Shown here piece after piece: positions 1 through 11,628 of a DNA stretch of 64,000 bases (positions are counted from its first letter, which is position 1; each line of letters opens with the position of its first letter). The position numbers and the translations under genes are program-made. The notes beneath the pieces are model-generated. The model had not been told where the DNA came from and did no database searches. It saw nothing but the letters and a program-made list of their open reading frames with translations. Origin of the DNA: Actinostola sp. cb2023 (lineage: Eukaryota > Cnidaria > Anthozoa > Actiniaria > Actinostolidae); NCBI GenBank assembly GCA_033675265.1, contig JAUJYZ010000098.1, positions 203,501 through 267,500 on the forward strand. The letters are read 5' to 3'.

Positions 1-363
1 GTGACAACAATTTCGCTATTTTAGACTTCCCTAGCTATCTATCCTATAAGATGACATCCCTTTGTCTGAGATGCCGGCCGAAGGAAGTATAACATATCAT
101 TTGGCATCAGATATACACATTCGATACTGAATTTTATCATTTTTGATGGTCAATATCAAACAAATTTGCCTCTGCCACGGGCGGGATTTATGTAGACATT
201 ATGTCCTCGACAGTTTGATATAATTTTTACATTGTAAATGTGATTTTTTCCTAAAAGCTAAAACTGGTGTATTTTACACTTACCCTCCCCTCCCATAACT
301 AAATTGAATCTCGGCAAAAACGTGCCCAGTCCCCTTGGCCAACCCCGTTGCCATCTTGAAATC

Positions 364-468
364 AATCAAGCAGGTGGGTTTTATAATTTTGGGGAAAAAA
401 TTCTTATTATTGAGAATCAAGCAGGTGGGTTTTTATAATTTTGGGAAAAAAATTCTTATTATTGAGAA
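364..468. repeat. 51-bp tandem duplication upstream of GLTP exon 1
   Basis: Two near-identical copies with a period of 51 bp, the first starting at 364 and the second at 415. Both carry AATCAAGCAGGTGGGTTT near the start and TTCTTATTATTGAG at the end. The second copy ends about 35 bases before the splice acceptor of the first GLTP exon. They differ only by small A/T length changes, so the duplication looks recent. Confidence 0.85.
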
Positions 469-502
469 TTTTGCCGCATGTTTTTTGCTCCTTTGTCTCT
501 AG

Positions 503-3500
503 ATTGAACACAAGAACATGACGTTTTTCTCGCAAGCCAAGTATCGGTTCCTAGAAGTGCCAGAGGATGGAAGGATTGAGATCGATCCATTCCTGAAGGC
601 ATGTGCAGAAATTGTGCCATTCTTCGGTAAGTAGGCCCTGATCAAGTATTCTCGAACACTTAATCAATGGGTTCACGTTTATGGATTTAGCATTTGTTAT
701 TTTCACCCTTAATTCTGTTAGCACGTCTTTGATGTGATTTTCAGCGAGAGACGGTCGAATTCGATTTCCATGTGAATTTTATATTTATAAGCTTAAATCA
801 GTTCTTGAGCATATTTTGACAGTACATGTAAGCTTATGTTTCAATATTTGATGGAATACTACGACCACGGCGGTTAGTGGATCGCTGGCTGGATAATACT
901 ATCAAAAGCTTTCATCAAAACAAATGCCTTCAAGAGAATACTTGCAACTGTAAACGCTATTATGATGCCATTAACTCCACATGATATGCATAATAATGTG
1001 AGGCACAAACATTGATACAATTGTAACAAGTTCTCAGTTAATTTGTTGACAGCATTACTTGAAATCCCACAATAGAGATTCTTCATTTATCTGTTTACTC
1101 GTAGCAACACGAGTCTATAATTCAAGTACTCTAGTTGTGTATTAAATGCATTCACTGATTCAGTGCTCAAAAATTTGTAATCTTGTCTGTCATTTTCTGT
1201 GTTGATCTGTGACCAGATTTTTCAGTCAGTCTGATCAGTCACCAATATTTATTGTCCCTCTGGACATAACGTTCCATTCTATCTCAGTCTATAGATGGTC
1301 ATTTTCCTAGCGTTTAATATCTCATTTAATTTCTTATTTTTCTCCTCTGCGAAATTAGTCCAGTCAATCTGTGGTTTGAGATCAAACTAATTGCAATAGA
1401 ATGTTTTTCACTGTTAAGATATCAAGAGAGGTGACCTAAGTAACATACTAAAAATCCCAAAAAATCCCTTCGGTGGAACATCTCGAAAATTGTAATTAAA
1501 GATATTGATGTTTTACCACAGGGTTCCCGCACCATGAAAAAAAACAGCCAAGCTGTTGTTTGAGGTCAAACAAATTGCAACAGAAATAATTTTACTTCCA
1601 TATGATAGAGAGGAGTGACCTAAGTAACATATTGAAAATCCCACAAAATCCCATAGAAGAAACATCCCAAAATTTGAATTAAATATTTTCATGCCACACC
1701 ACAGGGTTCCCACATCATAAAAATGTAATATCCCACAAAATATATTCTTTCGAAATGATTTTCGAAGTTTTTCAGATTACAAGTGTCTGAGAATGATAAA
1801 ACAAGTTTGACAACTTTGATATTGGTCTTTTTGAGTAAAAACAAACAGGAGTTTTTGGAGGGAGGGTTAGGGAATTAACTGCATGGTAAACTCTTATAAA
1901 TAACCACAAATTGGCTCTTGAAATTGATAACTTACCCATACCACTTATATTATAGTATGGTAGTTTGGTACTACTCCATGTAAGGGTGACTGACTGTTCA
2001 AACCTATATAACACTGTTAGAGTTATCCCAGGGCCGTACATAACCCAAAATTCAAGGGGGGTAGTACGTATTTAACAGCAAAAAATAACTAAAAATAGTA
2101 CAGTTCTCAGTACTTTTTGGTATCTTTTTCACCTTGTTAGGGGGGGGGGGGGGGGGGGGGGGGTTGGCAACTGCACCACTGCCCATGTGCTGTGTACGGC
2201 CCTGTATCCCGGTACCTTTTAGGGTATTTAGCCATAAATAAAATTATAACATATTTGTCAGAAAACTAATTTTCATTTAGCATTGCTATACCTCTTAGGA
2301 GTAAAAATTATTTGTTGAAATTCTGGTTCCTTTGAGGGGCTTTTTCCAACATTTTCCAATCAGCATCCCCACCACTCTTATATGGGCGTCACTGCCCATG
2401 ATCTGAGCAAGCAATATTTCTTATTTTTATGTTTTCTATCATTCTGTAGATATTTTAGGACCCACTACATTTGCGCCAGTGAAAATGGATATCAACGGCA
2501 ATATCAAGGTAAATGGAGGCCCAATAAAGCTGTTTAAAAAAAAGCCTTTAATTTATAGCTTAACTTAATGTCACTTGATAGAAATACTTTGATGCAAAAT
2601 AATGTCTTTTTAATGCATTTCAGACCTAGTTCAAACGCCGTACTTTCCAAGAGCAGTTCTTAATCACTTCAAAAGAAGCCACCTCATTATCTATAAATAA
2701 TTATATATGGTTTGAAATGAGAACGGCTCATGATTAGAACAACGTCTGAACTAGGCCTTAGTTGCTTGCAATGTTCTTAAAACAGGACTGATTAACTTAT
2801 CTGCAGCTTAATGTCTATTGTTGCCAATTTGCCTGACGTCTCCATTTATTTGCTCTAGTTGTGTGTTATCATGTCATTCATTCCATTATTTTATCTTTTT
2901 TTCAATAGAAACTTCGAGGATTCTATGACAAAAATCCTCAAAAGTTTCGAACACTACATGACCTAGTGGACAGTGAAATCAATGCTAGAACAACAAAAGT
3001 AAAGAACTCTGCAACAGATGCACTACTTTGGCTCAAAAGGTAATCCGTAGTACACACATTGAGTGTTGAGGCAAGAGCTGAAAATGGATTGATTTTGGAG
3101 GCATGACTCCCTGGGTGTGGGTGTGGGTGTGGGTGGGTGTGTGTGGGAGGGGGCGACAGTACTTAATGGAAGTTTGAGTCGAAATGTGCCACTGTCGGCC
3201 CTTGAAACCCTGACCCTGTTCCAGACCTGAAAACATCTAATTTTGAGTGAATTCTTTTCCAGACTAAATGCTTTAAAAATTAACATACCCTGTTCCCAAC
3301 TAGATACAGCAAACGGCTCCTCCCTGTATAACTTATATGGGAGAATTATATCTTAGATCCTTGTTTTGATTAACATTAGAGTTTGATGAATACAAGGAGG
3401 GCCGTACACAGCACAGGGGCAGGGGGACAGTTGCCCCCCCCCCCTCTAGCAAGGCGGAAAAAAATAACTGTTTATTTAAGTGTCCAATGTGTTCTAGCGC

Positions 3501-6500
3501 TTGCGCACTAATTGGGGGACACTGTACTCTCACACACACTACCACTAGAAAAGTACAAAAAAGTACTGAGAACTGATCTATTTTTTTTTTAATTTATTGC
3601 TGTTAAATACGTACTGCCCCCTCGTGAATGTTTGGTTGTGTACGGATGGACCTGACAAGTAGGCACTGTTTCGTATTCCATACAAGTGTAAGGCCTAGTT
3701 CAAACGCCATAATTTCCAAGAGCCGTTCTTAATGACTTCAAAAGAAGCTGCCTCATTATCTATTGTTTGAAATGAGAACGGCTCATGATTAGCACAGCGT
3801 CTGAACTAGGCCTAACTTTTTGGCAAATTTGAGATTTTGATTGTTGTCGACTGTTTTCAACCTCACCTAACATCTGACCAAGTTTGATTGGATAATTCTC
3901 ATGGCTAATCCTTTATTTACTCATCAGTCAATCACTGGTATTCACAATCACGTATAGTCCGTATACGTGTCTGTACAAAATCATTAGACGGAGAGCATTC
4001 TCCAACTACTTCGGCATATGTATGCTCCATGTTTGCAGATGTACGTTATTCGTTGTAATATCTTTTCGAAGTCAAGAACAACTTAAGCAAGACTGGGATC
4101 ACTATAATTGAGTATGCGTGAGTTTGCAACAACATTACAGTGGTATGTGAAAGAGGGACATGAAAGATATGATCCAGCAATGATTATAGCAGAAACAGTC
4201 TTCGTTTATTTTTAATTGCTTTTGGCTTTGAATACCATGGATTAGCCATGAATGGATTGTAACTAGTAAAACTAAAAGAAAAGGAAAAGAGATAAGGAAA
4301 AAAAAGAAATGGCCAAAAAAAGAAAGAAAAAAAAATGAAAAAAAGATTGATTCTTGTGAGACTCAAACTCCCAAATTGCACAAGGTCGAAAATTTCTGAC
4401 ACTGAATAAAAAAGGGTCTGCATTTTTTTAACTCATGCCGGCAATGAAGGCCTGGGCACGAGTAATTAAACCCCAACTGGCCATTGTTCTCCTGGTCTTC
4501 CTTTTTAGTTTAGATGCCTTCGTGTCAGTTCACATGCATAACCAAAGTTCAATGGTGTCACACAAGGACTAGTTTTACAGGGATTGATATAAAGTAACAT
4601 GATATGTTGGATCTCCAGCCAGTCATGCACCCACACTATTAATCCCCCCCCCCCCCCCCCCCTCCCCTCCCATTTGTAGACATTTGACTATCCATGTTTC
4701 AAAATCTTACTGAAATCATTTTTTGGCATTTGGTTTCAGAGCCATGCAGTTTGTTTTAGCTTTTCTCAGACAAGTGCTGACAGGGGAACCAGATTTGGTC
4801 AAATGTGCTCACATTGCATACGAGAAAACCTTAAAACAATTCCATAACTTCATAGTGAAAGGGATTTTTAATGTGAGTACAACACGTGATCATCAAGTGA
4901 AAGGGTCCTTGCGATAACAAGTGATCTCTGATCAAAGTCTAAATTCTCCTTAAGATTGTTTGAATTTCAAAGGAGAATTTGGGTTTTGATTACAAGTCAC
5001 TTACTCCGTTCTTGCAGGGACCCCTTCAAGTCAGATCAGAATAACTAATTATAGTAACTAAGTTTTGAGTTTTTTCATTTGACTGACCAGTCTTAACTTA
5101 TTGGCTTCCTGTGGTAGTGCACACATGATAAATTATTGGGCTTCCTGTGGTAGTGCACACAGGATACATTATTGGGCTTCCTGTGGTAGTGCACACAGGA
5201 TAAATGATTGGGTTTCCTGTGGTAGTGCACACAGGATAAATGATTGGGTTTCCTGTGGTAGTGCACACATGATAAATTATTGGGCTTCCTGTGGTAGTGC
5301 ACACAGGATACATTATTGGGCTTCCTGTGGTATTGCACACAGGGCAAATTATTGGGTTTCCTGTGGTAGTGCACACAGGATAAATTATTGGGTTTCCTGT
5401 GGTAGTGGACACAGGATAAATTATTGGGCTTCCTGTGGTAGTGCACACAGGATAAATTATTGGGCTTCCTGTGGTAGTGCACACAGGATAAATGATTGGG
5501 CTTCCTGTGGTAGTGCACACAGGATACATTATTGGGCTTCCTGTGGTAGTGCACACACGATAAATTATTGGGCTTGCTGTGGTAGTGCACACAGGATAAA
5601 TTATTGGGTTTTCTGTGGTAGTGCACACAGGATAAATTATTGGGCTTCCTGTGGTAGTGCACACAGGGCAAATTATTGGGTTTCCTGTGGTAGTGCACAC
5701 AGGATAAATTATTGGGTTTCCTGTGGTAGTGGACACAGGATAAATGATTGGGCTTCCTGTGGTAGTGCACACAGGATAAATGATTGGGCTTCCTGTGGTA
5801 GTGCACACAGGATAAATGATTGGGCTTCCTGTGGTAGTGCACACAGGATACATTATTGGGCTTCCTGTGGTAGTGCACACACGATAAATTATTGGGCTTG
5901 CTGTGGTAGTGCACACAGGATAAATTATTGGGTTTTCTGTGGTAGTGCACACAGGATAAATTATTGGGCTTCCTGTGGTAGTGCACACAGGGCAAATTAT
6001 TGGGTTTCCTGTGGTAGTGCACACAGGATAAATTATTGGGTTTCCTGTGGTAGTGGACACAGGATAAATTATTGGGCTTCCTGTGGTAGTGCACACAGGA
6101 TAAATGATTGGGCTTCCTGTGGTAGTGTACACAGGATAAATTATTGGGTTTCCTGTGGTAGTGTACACAGGATAAATTATTGGGCTTCCTGTGGTAGTGT
6201 ACACAGGATACATTATTGGGTTTCCTGTGGTAGTGCACACAGGATAAATTATTGGGCTTCCTGTGGTAGTGTACACAGGTACATTATTGGGTTTCCTGTG
6301 GTAGTGTACACAGGATAAATTATTGGGTTTCCTGTGGTAGTGTACACAGGATAAATTATTGGGCTTCCTGTGGTAGTGCACACAGGATAAATTATTGGGC
6401 TTCCTGTGGTAGTGTACACAGGATAAATTATTGGGTTTCCTGTGGTAGTGCACACAGGATAAATTATTGGGTTTCCTGTGGTAGTGCACACAGGATAAAT

Positions 6501-7736
6501 TATTGGGCTTCCTGTGGTAGTGTACACAGGATAAATTATTGGGCTTCCTGTGGTAGTGCACACAGGATAAATGATTGGGCTTCCTGTGGTAGTGTACACA
6601 GGATAAATTATTGGGTTTCCTGTGGTAGTGCACACAGGATAAATGATTGGGTTTCCTGTGGTAGTGCACACAGGATAAATGATTGGGCTTCCTGTGGTAG
6701 TGCACACAGGATAAATGATTGGGCTTCCTGTGGTAGTGCACACAGGATAAATGATTGGGCTTCCTGTGGTAGTGGACACAGGATAAATTATTGGGTTTCC
6801 TGTGGTAGTGTACACAGGATAAATGATTGGGCTTCCTGTGGTAGTGCACACAGGATAAATGATTGGGCTTCCTGTGGTAGTGCACACAGGATAAATGATT
6901 GGGCTTCCTGTGGTAGTGCACACAGGATAAATTATTGGGCTTCCTGTGGTAGTGCACACAGGATAAATTATTGGGCTTCCTGTGGTAGTGTACAAAGGAT
7001 AAATTATTGGGCTTCCTGTGGTAGTGTACACAGGATAAATTATTGGGCTTCCTGTGGTAGTGCACACAGTAGTGCATACATATGTCAGAAGACATAAATT
7101 GCTCCGCTTGTTGTCTGATTTAAAAAATAGATATTCTATAATCAGTATCCTCTCTCCCTTCCTCTTTCCCCACCTCTCTCCCCTCCTCTCTCCCCCCTCT
7201 CTCCCCTTTAAAAAATCTCTCCCCTCCTCTCTCCCCTCCTCTCTCTCCCCTCCTCTCTCCCCACCTCTCTCCCCACCTCTCTCCCCTCCTCTCTCCCCTC
7301 CTCTCCCCTCCTCTCTCCCCCTCTCTCCCCTCCTCTCCCCTCCTCTCTCCCCTCCTCTCTCCCCTCCTCTCTCCCCTCCTCTCTCCCCTCCTCTCTCCCC
7401 TCCTCTCTCCCCTCCTCTCTCCCCTCCTCTCTCCCTCCTCTCTCCCCTCCCTCTCCCCTCCTCTCTCCCCTCCTCTCTCCCCTCCCATCCCTCTTAATGC
7501 ATTGTAAAATTAATAATAATTTTCTCTTATTAACAATTAATGCTGTTTTATTGATTTTCAAGTTGGCAGTAAAAAATGTTCCATATCGCAAAGACTTTAT
7601 TAAGAACCTTAGTAAAGGCGATGCTGACGAACTGGTAGTGTTGGAAGACATGCAGAACTTTGTGGATGAGCTTGATTCCAATATACATAACATTCAAGAA
7701 TATTACATTGACAAAGGCCTGGACCCTTGCCCTTAA
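503..7736 (+). CDS. GLTP: Glycolipid transfer protein (GLTP), five exons
   Basis: Cytosolic carrier that moves glycosphingolipids between membranes. Exons read by eye: 503-626 (ATG at 518), 2450-2508, 2909-3039, 4740-4872 and 7563-7736 (TAA). All junctions are GT-AG and phases join to a 201-residue protein, close to the usual about 209. The family's glycolipid-recognition residues are conserved: Asp50, Asn54 and Lys57 in KMDINGNIKK, Trp97 in LLWLKR and His135 in LKQFHNF. The start at 518 is chosen because MTFFSQAKYRFLEV precedes the conserved IEIDPFLKA by about the normal distance. An acceptor at 501-502 suggests a 5' UTR intron, with an upstream exon outside the window. Intron 1 (1.8 kb) and intron 3 (1.7 kb) hold MITEs. 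Intron 4 (2.7 kb) is mostly a 36-bp minisatellite and a pyrimidine tract. Domain identity is certain; the first exon is less so. Confidence 0.93.
1370..1735. repeat. Two diverged direct repeats of about 184 bp in GLTP intron 1
   Basis: The block from about 1370 to 1553 recurs from about 1554 to 1735. Shared landmarks are GGTGACCTAAGTAACATA-like sequence, a run of AAAATCCC words and CCACAGGGTTCCC. The copies differ at many positions, so this is an old tandem duplication inside an intron. No coding potential seen. Confidence 0.7.
2029..2204. mobile_element. Small TIR element, CAGGGCCGTACA ends, 5-bp TSD TATCC
   Basis: Inverted ends CAGGGCCGTACA and TGTACGGCCCTG bound a 176-bp insertion. TATCC occurs directly on both sides (2024-2028 and 2205-2209), giving a 5-bp target-site duplication. 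A homopolymer of about 24 G lies inside the right end (2140-2163). It is non-coding and therefore non-autonomous. Its ends resemble those of the insertions at 36162-36814 and 40032-41473. Confidence 0.8.
2623..2757. mobile_element. MITE with GGCCTAGTTC-type inverted ends (copy 1)
   Basis: Palindromic 135-bp element. The left end ACCTAGTTCAAACG pairs with the right end CGTCTGAACTAGG. It shares its interior (AAAAGAAGC, CCTCATTATCTAT, GAACGGCTCATGATTAG) with the copy at 3692-3812 in the same intron region. Confidence 0.75.
3397..3654. mobile_element. TIR element of the CAGGGCC family, 5-bp TSD ACAAG
   Basis: The degraded left end GAGGGCCGTACACAGC and right end TGTACGGATGGACCTG bound 258 bp. ACAAG flanks both sides (3392-3396 and 3655-3659). 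A C-run near the left end and the words TAAATACGTACT and AAAATAACT are shared with the 2029-2204 element in opposite orientation. Confidence 0.7.
3692..3812. mobile_element. MITE with GGCCTAGTTC ends, TSD TAA (copy 2)
   Basis: The ends GGCCTAGTTCAAACG and CTGAACTAGGCC bound 121 bp. TAA occurs on both sides (3689-3691 and 3813-3815). Ends starting GG with a 3-bp TWA duplication fit the PIF/Harbinger class; that assignment is inferred. Confidence 0.75.
5099..7069. repeat. 36-bp minisatellite, about 55 units, in GLTP intron 4
   Basis: Unit of 36 bp containing TTGGGCTTCCTGTGGTAGTG then CACACAGGATAAATTA, repeated about 55 times without spacers. Because 36 is a multiple of 3 and the unit lacks stops in several frames, both strands show long open frames; these are artefacts. 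The variant AGGGCAAATTA occurs at 5341, 5665 and 5989, exactly 324 bp (nine units) apart, so nine-unit blocks were duplicated as wholes. The unit's TTGGGCTTCCTGTG word also recurs in the foldback elements of this window. Confidence 0.97.
7150..7492. repeat. Pyrimidine tract, 12-bp CTCTCCCCTCCT units
   Basis: About 340 bp of almost pure C/T on the + strand with a 12-bp period, ending about 70 bp before the acceptor of GLTP exon 5. Open frames across it (Leu-Ser-Pro-Pro repeats on one strand, Gly-Glu-Arg-Arg on the other) are compositional. Its position could influence splicing of the last exon; that is speculation. Confidence 0.95.
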
Positions 7737-7880
7737 AATCTGATGAACATTAATCTAGCCTAATCTAGCCTAATTAACACAAATATATTTCTTTTCTCTT
7801 CTTTGGGCTACCTGTGTATTGACCGAAAGAGGCTGGAATATTTTGCCAGAATAAAGGAAGATGCAAGGATGCAAGCACAG

Positions 7881-8095
7881 GCAGTCCAACCTTTTCTTCT
7901 GAGGCTATTATAATGAATACAATATATTTGTATGCGCGTGTCTTTTTGATGGGTTTCCTGTGGTAGAGTGCGTGGAAAACGTTATTTTGGGCTCCCTGTG
8001 TTTTACGCACGGAATCGCGCGTGTGGTTACGTTCAATTGCGTAATACCCAGATCTAAAATAAATTATTAGCATCGGAAGAAATGGCTGGGCTGCC
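7881..8095. mobile_element. Degraded CACAGG-family foldback element
   Basis: Starts with CACAGGCAGTCCAACC. It holds GATGGGTTTCCTGTGGTAGA and TTTGGGCTCCCTGTG in the same order as the intact elements at 10128-10491 and 45867-46220. A decayed right end, GGCTGGGCTGCCT, lies near 8080-8095. It is much shorter than intact copies and I found no clear target duplication. It lies just downstream of GLTP. Confidence 0.6.
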
Positions 8096-8143
8096 TTGAC
8101 TGCAGCCAAGTCCCCCTCGGCCTCAATAGAGTAAAGGGTTCCC

Positions 8144-8180
8144 ACAAGAGACCATTATATAAGTATATAATGGTCTCTTG
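8144..8180. repeat. Short perfect palindrome AAGAGACCATTATATA
   Basis: CAAGAGACCATTATATA is followed almost at once by TATATAATGGTCTCTTG. A similar palindrome occurs at 47150-47190. It could be a very small MITE or the trace of an excised element. Confidence 0.7.
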
Positions 8181-8904
8181 GTTCCCACCAGAAGGGATTC
8201 ATGGTGAGGAGGCGACTGTTTACCCACAATCCCTTGTACACAGGAAAATCTGGAAACTATACAAAAACATTCAAATTTCTAATATTTGGAGTGTGTTTGT
8301 AATAGAAATAGAAATAATAGAATATAATAGAAATTCGTTTTTCTCTCCTCACCTCCCCCCCTTCCCCCCCCCCCCCCCCCCCCCCAGATCAACTAGACAC
8401 TGGCCTCTTCCACTATGATACAATAATATGTTGTAAATTTGTCATTTATTAAGGGATAGTTAAATATTGTATTTCCTACTTTAAAAGGGAAAAGAATCCG
8501 TGAGGACAAAGTGAGAATTTTCTAATTCTGAGTTCGATTTAATAATAATAATAATGAATTCATTTGTTAATTATTTAATTAATTTAAGTCAATCAGGGCT
8601 GCGAGAAAGACTTGTTGCACGAATTAGCTGAATGCTTGAATGTATAATCAAAGGCCCCCTGTCCGGCCATTGTTGAATGATTAATTAATTAATACTCAAC
8701 TAATCAAATAGTACATTATCCTGTAAATCATTGGGATGCAGCGTTTCGGTGAATAAAATTGAATTTATTACATATGACAGTTTCTCGTGTTATCGATCGA
8801 TAGATCAGTAACATAGGACGAGCAGCCCAGCCTAGTTCCCAGGCTCTTCTCCCCTCACCAGCGGTCTACCTTTCAAAGATTGTCACTTGAAAAGGATGGT
8901 TTTA

Positions 8905-9370
8905 ACGCTTGACGCAAGCAAAAGCGCAAGCACAAGAGGCCTTATGCCACTGCGAAAACGGGTCTGACACAAGCATAAGCGCAAGCACAAGAGGGCTTAT
9001 GTCACTGTGAAAACGGGTCTGACGCAAGCATAAGCGCAAGCACAAGAGGGCTTATGTCACTGTGAAAACGGGCCTGACGCAAGCATAAGCGCAAGCACAA
9101 GGCCTTATGTACCACTGTGAAAACGGGCCTGACGCAAGCATTAGCGCAAGCACTAGAAACCTTATGTCACTGTGAAAACGGGCCTGACGCAAGCATTAGC
9201 GCAAGCACTAGAAACCTTATGTCACTGTGAAAACGGGTCTGACGCAAGCATAAGCGCAAGGATCAAATCAGTTTTTGTTTCTATTTTCTTATGCTTACGT
9301 CTATGCTTACGTCTATGCTTACGTCTATGCTTACGTCTATGCTTGCGTCGGCCTGTTTTCACACTACACA
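8905..9370. repeat. 55-bp minisatellite (about 6.5 units) with inverted end
   Basis: Units of 55 bp with the words CACTGTGAAAACGGG, CTGACGCAAGCATAAGCGC and AAGCACAAGAGG. From about 9280 the same words appear in reverse complement (TATGCTTACGTC, then GGCCTGTTTTCACACT), so the whole is foldback-like. The unit is the reverse complement of the array in PXN intron 5. Confidence 0.9.
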
Positions 9371-9572
9371 AGTTTAATTCTTAGAGTCGTTTTCGTATGA
9401 GTAGGAAGTAGTTAGAGCAAATTTCGTATGACTGTGAAAAACCACGGCGCACGGCACGGCACGGTCACGGCACGAAATCATTCGAAATCCTAAATCAGGT
9501 TGAACAATGATTTTGCGCGCTGTGATTGATTCAATATAATGTCTTTGATTCCGTACCGTGACTGTCAACTCC

Positions 9573-11628
9573 TTTTTTTTTTGTCATATAGTGATTGGTT
9601 CTAAACCTTTAGTAAATCTTTATGCGTACAACAAAGTCATCATATAATGGGAACATATGTTTCGTCCTTACGGACCCTTATCAACCCGTTACATACATAC
9701 GTTAATAACATAGTTGTGCGTGTGTGTGTTTTGTTTTTAACTTACACAAATGATACACGCGCGCGCATGAGCAAAGGAGACCCTATGTTACGGCAAATAC
9801 ATACATTTTTACCAGAGCATTTTTACCACATTTGTCAAATTTCTCGCGCGCTGATTGGATAAGAGCCATTGTCGATAAGAGGACAGACACATAGAATGAC
9901 GTTTCGCTCGCGCACGGAACCAGCGCTTACGCTCGTGGTTCCACTTGAGTTTTGATCATTTTCTGACGTCATTTCTATGGTCGATAAGAGTACAGACCAT
10001 AGAAAAGCGACTTCGATTTGTTAATTATTATATAGTCAAGTCAATCCGCGCGCTCTGATTGGCTGAAAACTGTGCTGTATCAGAGAACGGAGCACGGTTT
10101 GATGACGCTGTTTTTCGGCTGTTTGGTCACAGGCAGCCCAACCATTGCTCTTGAGGCTATTTATAATAAATATAAATACATTTATATTCGCGCGTCTTTT
10201 TTTGATGGGCTTCCTGTGGTAGAGCGCGCGTGCAATACGTATTATATTGGGCTTCCTGTGTTGAGTAAGGTATAATGTTGGGCTCCCTGTGCACATCCCG
10301 CGCGTCCCGCAGTACATGTGTATATTTACGCAGGACGCACACAGGGATCCCAACATTATACATTTCTATACACAGGGAACCCAATATATAAATGCGCGCG
10401 CGCGCTCAACCACAGGAAACCCATAAAAAACGCAAATATCATTTTATTTGATTATTTAGTAGCCTCAAAAGCAATGGTTGGGCTGCCTGTGGTTTGGTTT
10501 GATCCAAAATTCTGAAGAAAACAAACCAAGCGCGCGCTCGATGGAGTAACTGGCGTCAGTAGCGCGCGCACTTCACTCGCTAAAATGTTATTCAAAAACA
10601 CAGAATCCTCAACTTTCTTGCCCTTTTTCTCACCATTCTATATAATAAAGCAAATAGAACAGCTTTTTCGAATATCGTGTCACGGTGTTAAAATGTCTCA
10701 AAAAAATTGTGGAAGTGCTTTTCTGCAACCGATTTACCATTTTTGCAATCACACCAGTTCAACAAAGGTGATGTACCAAAAATTGCATAACAATTTTGCC
10801 AATTGAGTCATTTACAAGCCGGGTTTTGACAAAGGAATGACCGAATTTCCTTCCATTTTTGTATGCAAATCGAGAAAATGACACGGAAAACGCGGAAAAA
10901 AATGACTTCCCCAATTCAATTTTTTTTAATTTTTTCACAAAAGATGTGAAATCGGTAGTGTAAATAAAATATACAATAAAAATTGATGGTCACCGTGCTT
11001 CGTTCGGAGAAAAATCGGTTTGAAGACTTTCCCTGAATGATCATTAATAAATTTGTTTAACTAAAACCCAGCGCGCGCTCGATGACGTAAGTTAGCGCGC
11101 GCTTTTCAACTAAAATTTTATTCAAAAACATAGCATAATCCTCCACTTTCTTGCCATTTTTTTCACCATTCTTATTTAATCCACAATCCATAGTTTCGGT
11201 TGTTATGCAGTGTTTTTCAACATCAAATTATTATTTCACGTAATAGATCATGCAATACATCACGCTATATAATATATGCGCAGTAGAATTGCGCAGTGCA
11301 AAACTAAGGAATTACCTTAAAACACACACACGCACAACTATGTTATTAACGTATGTATATTTTTAATTATTATTTTTAGTTCAATTTTTCTCGATAGGTG
11401 TCCCCAATTAGCATACTTTTAAATGTAAGCTAACAAATTAAGACACATTAATAAAGTTTATTATTATTATTATGTATGTAACGGGTTGATAAGGGTCCGT
11501 AAGGACGAAACATGTTCCCATTATATGATGACTTTGTTGTACGCATAAAGATTTACTAAAAGTTTAGAACCAATCACTATGACAAAAATTTCAAAATCTT
11601 TTGAAGTCTAATTAAGAAGAGTTTCAAC
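9573..11628. mobile_element. 2-kb inverted-repeat element inserted in a MITE
   Basis: Subterminal inverted repeats over 100 bp long: 9583-9695 pairs with about 11472-11583 (shared words GTCATATAGTGATTGG, CCTTACGGACCCTTATCAAC), and 9696-9735 pairs with about 11310-11350. The flanks GACTGTCAACTCC (9560-9572) and GACTGTCACTCC (11629-11640) look like a long target duplication differing by one base. No transposase frame was found. The long duplication and long TIRs suggest a MULE-like non-autonomous element; that class is inferred. It contains a CACAGG foldback element. Confidence 0.65.
10128..10491. mobile_element. CACAGG foldback element, TSD GTTTGGT
   Basis: A 364-bp palindromic element with ends CACAGGCAGCCCAACCATTG and CAATGGTTGGGCTGCCTGTG. 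GTTTGGT flanks it on both sides (10121-10127 and 10492-10498). Each arm contains further internal copies of the end motif (GGGCTTCCTGTG, GGGCTCCCTGTG) and GCGCGC runs. It is non-coding. Confidence 0.85.

Noticed and set aside
5099..7069. Possible CRISPR array (regular 36-bp repeat)
   Set aside because: There are no spacers, repeats abut directly, and the DNA is clearly eukaryotic.
5093..7095. Very long open frames (up to 665 codons) on both strands
   Set aside because: They come from a 36-bp tandem repeat whose length is a multiple of three. All lie within an intron of GLTP.
7120..7693. Arg/Glu/Gly-rich and Ser/Pro/Leu-rich frames
   Set aside because: Compositional products of the 12-bp pyrimidine repeat.
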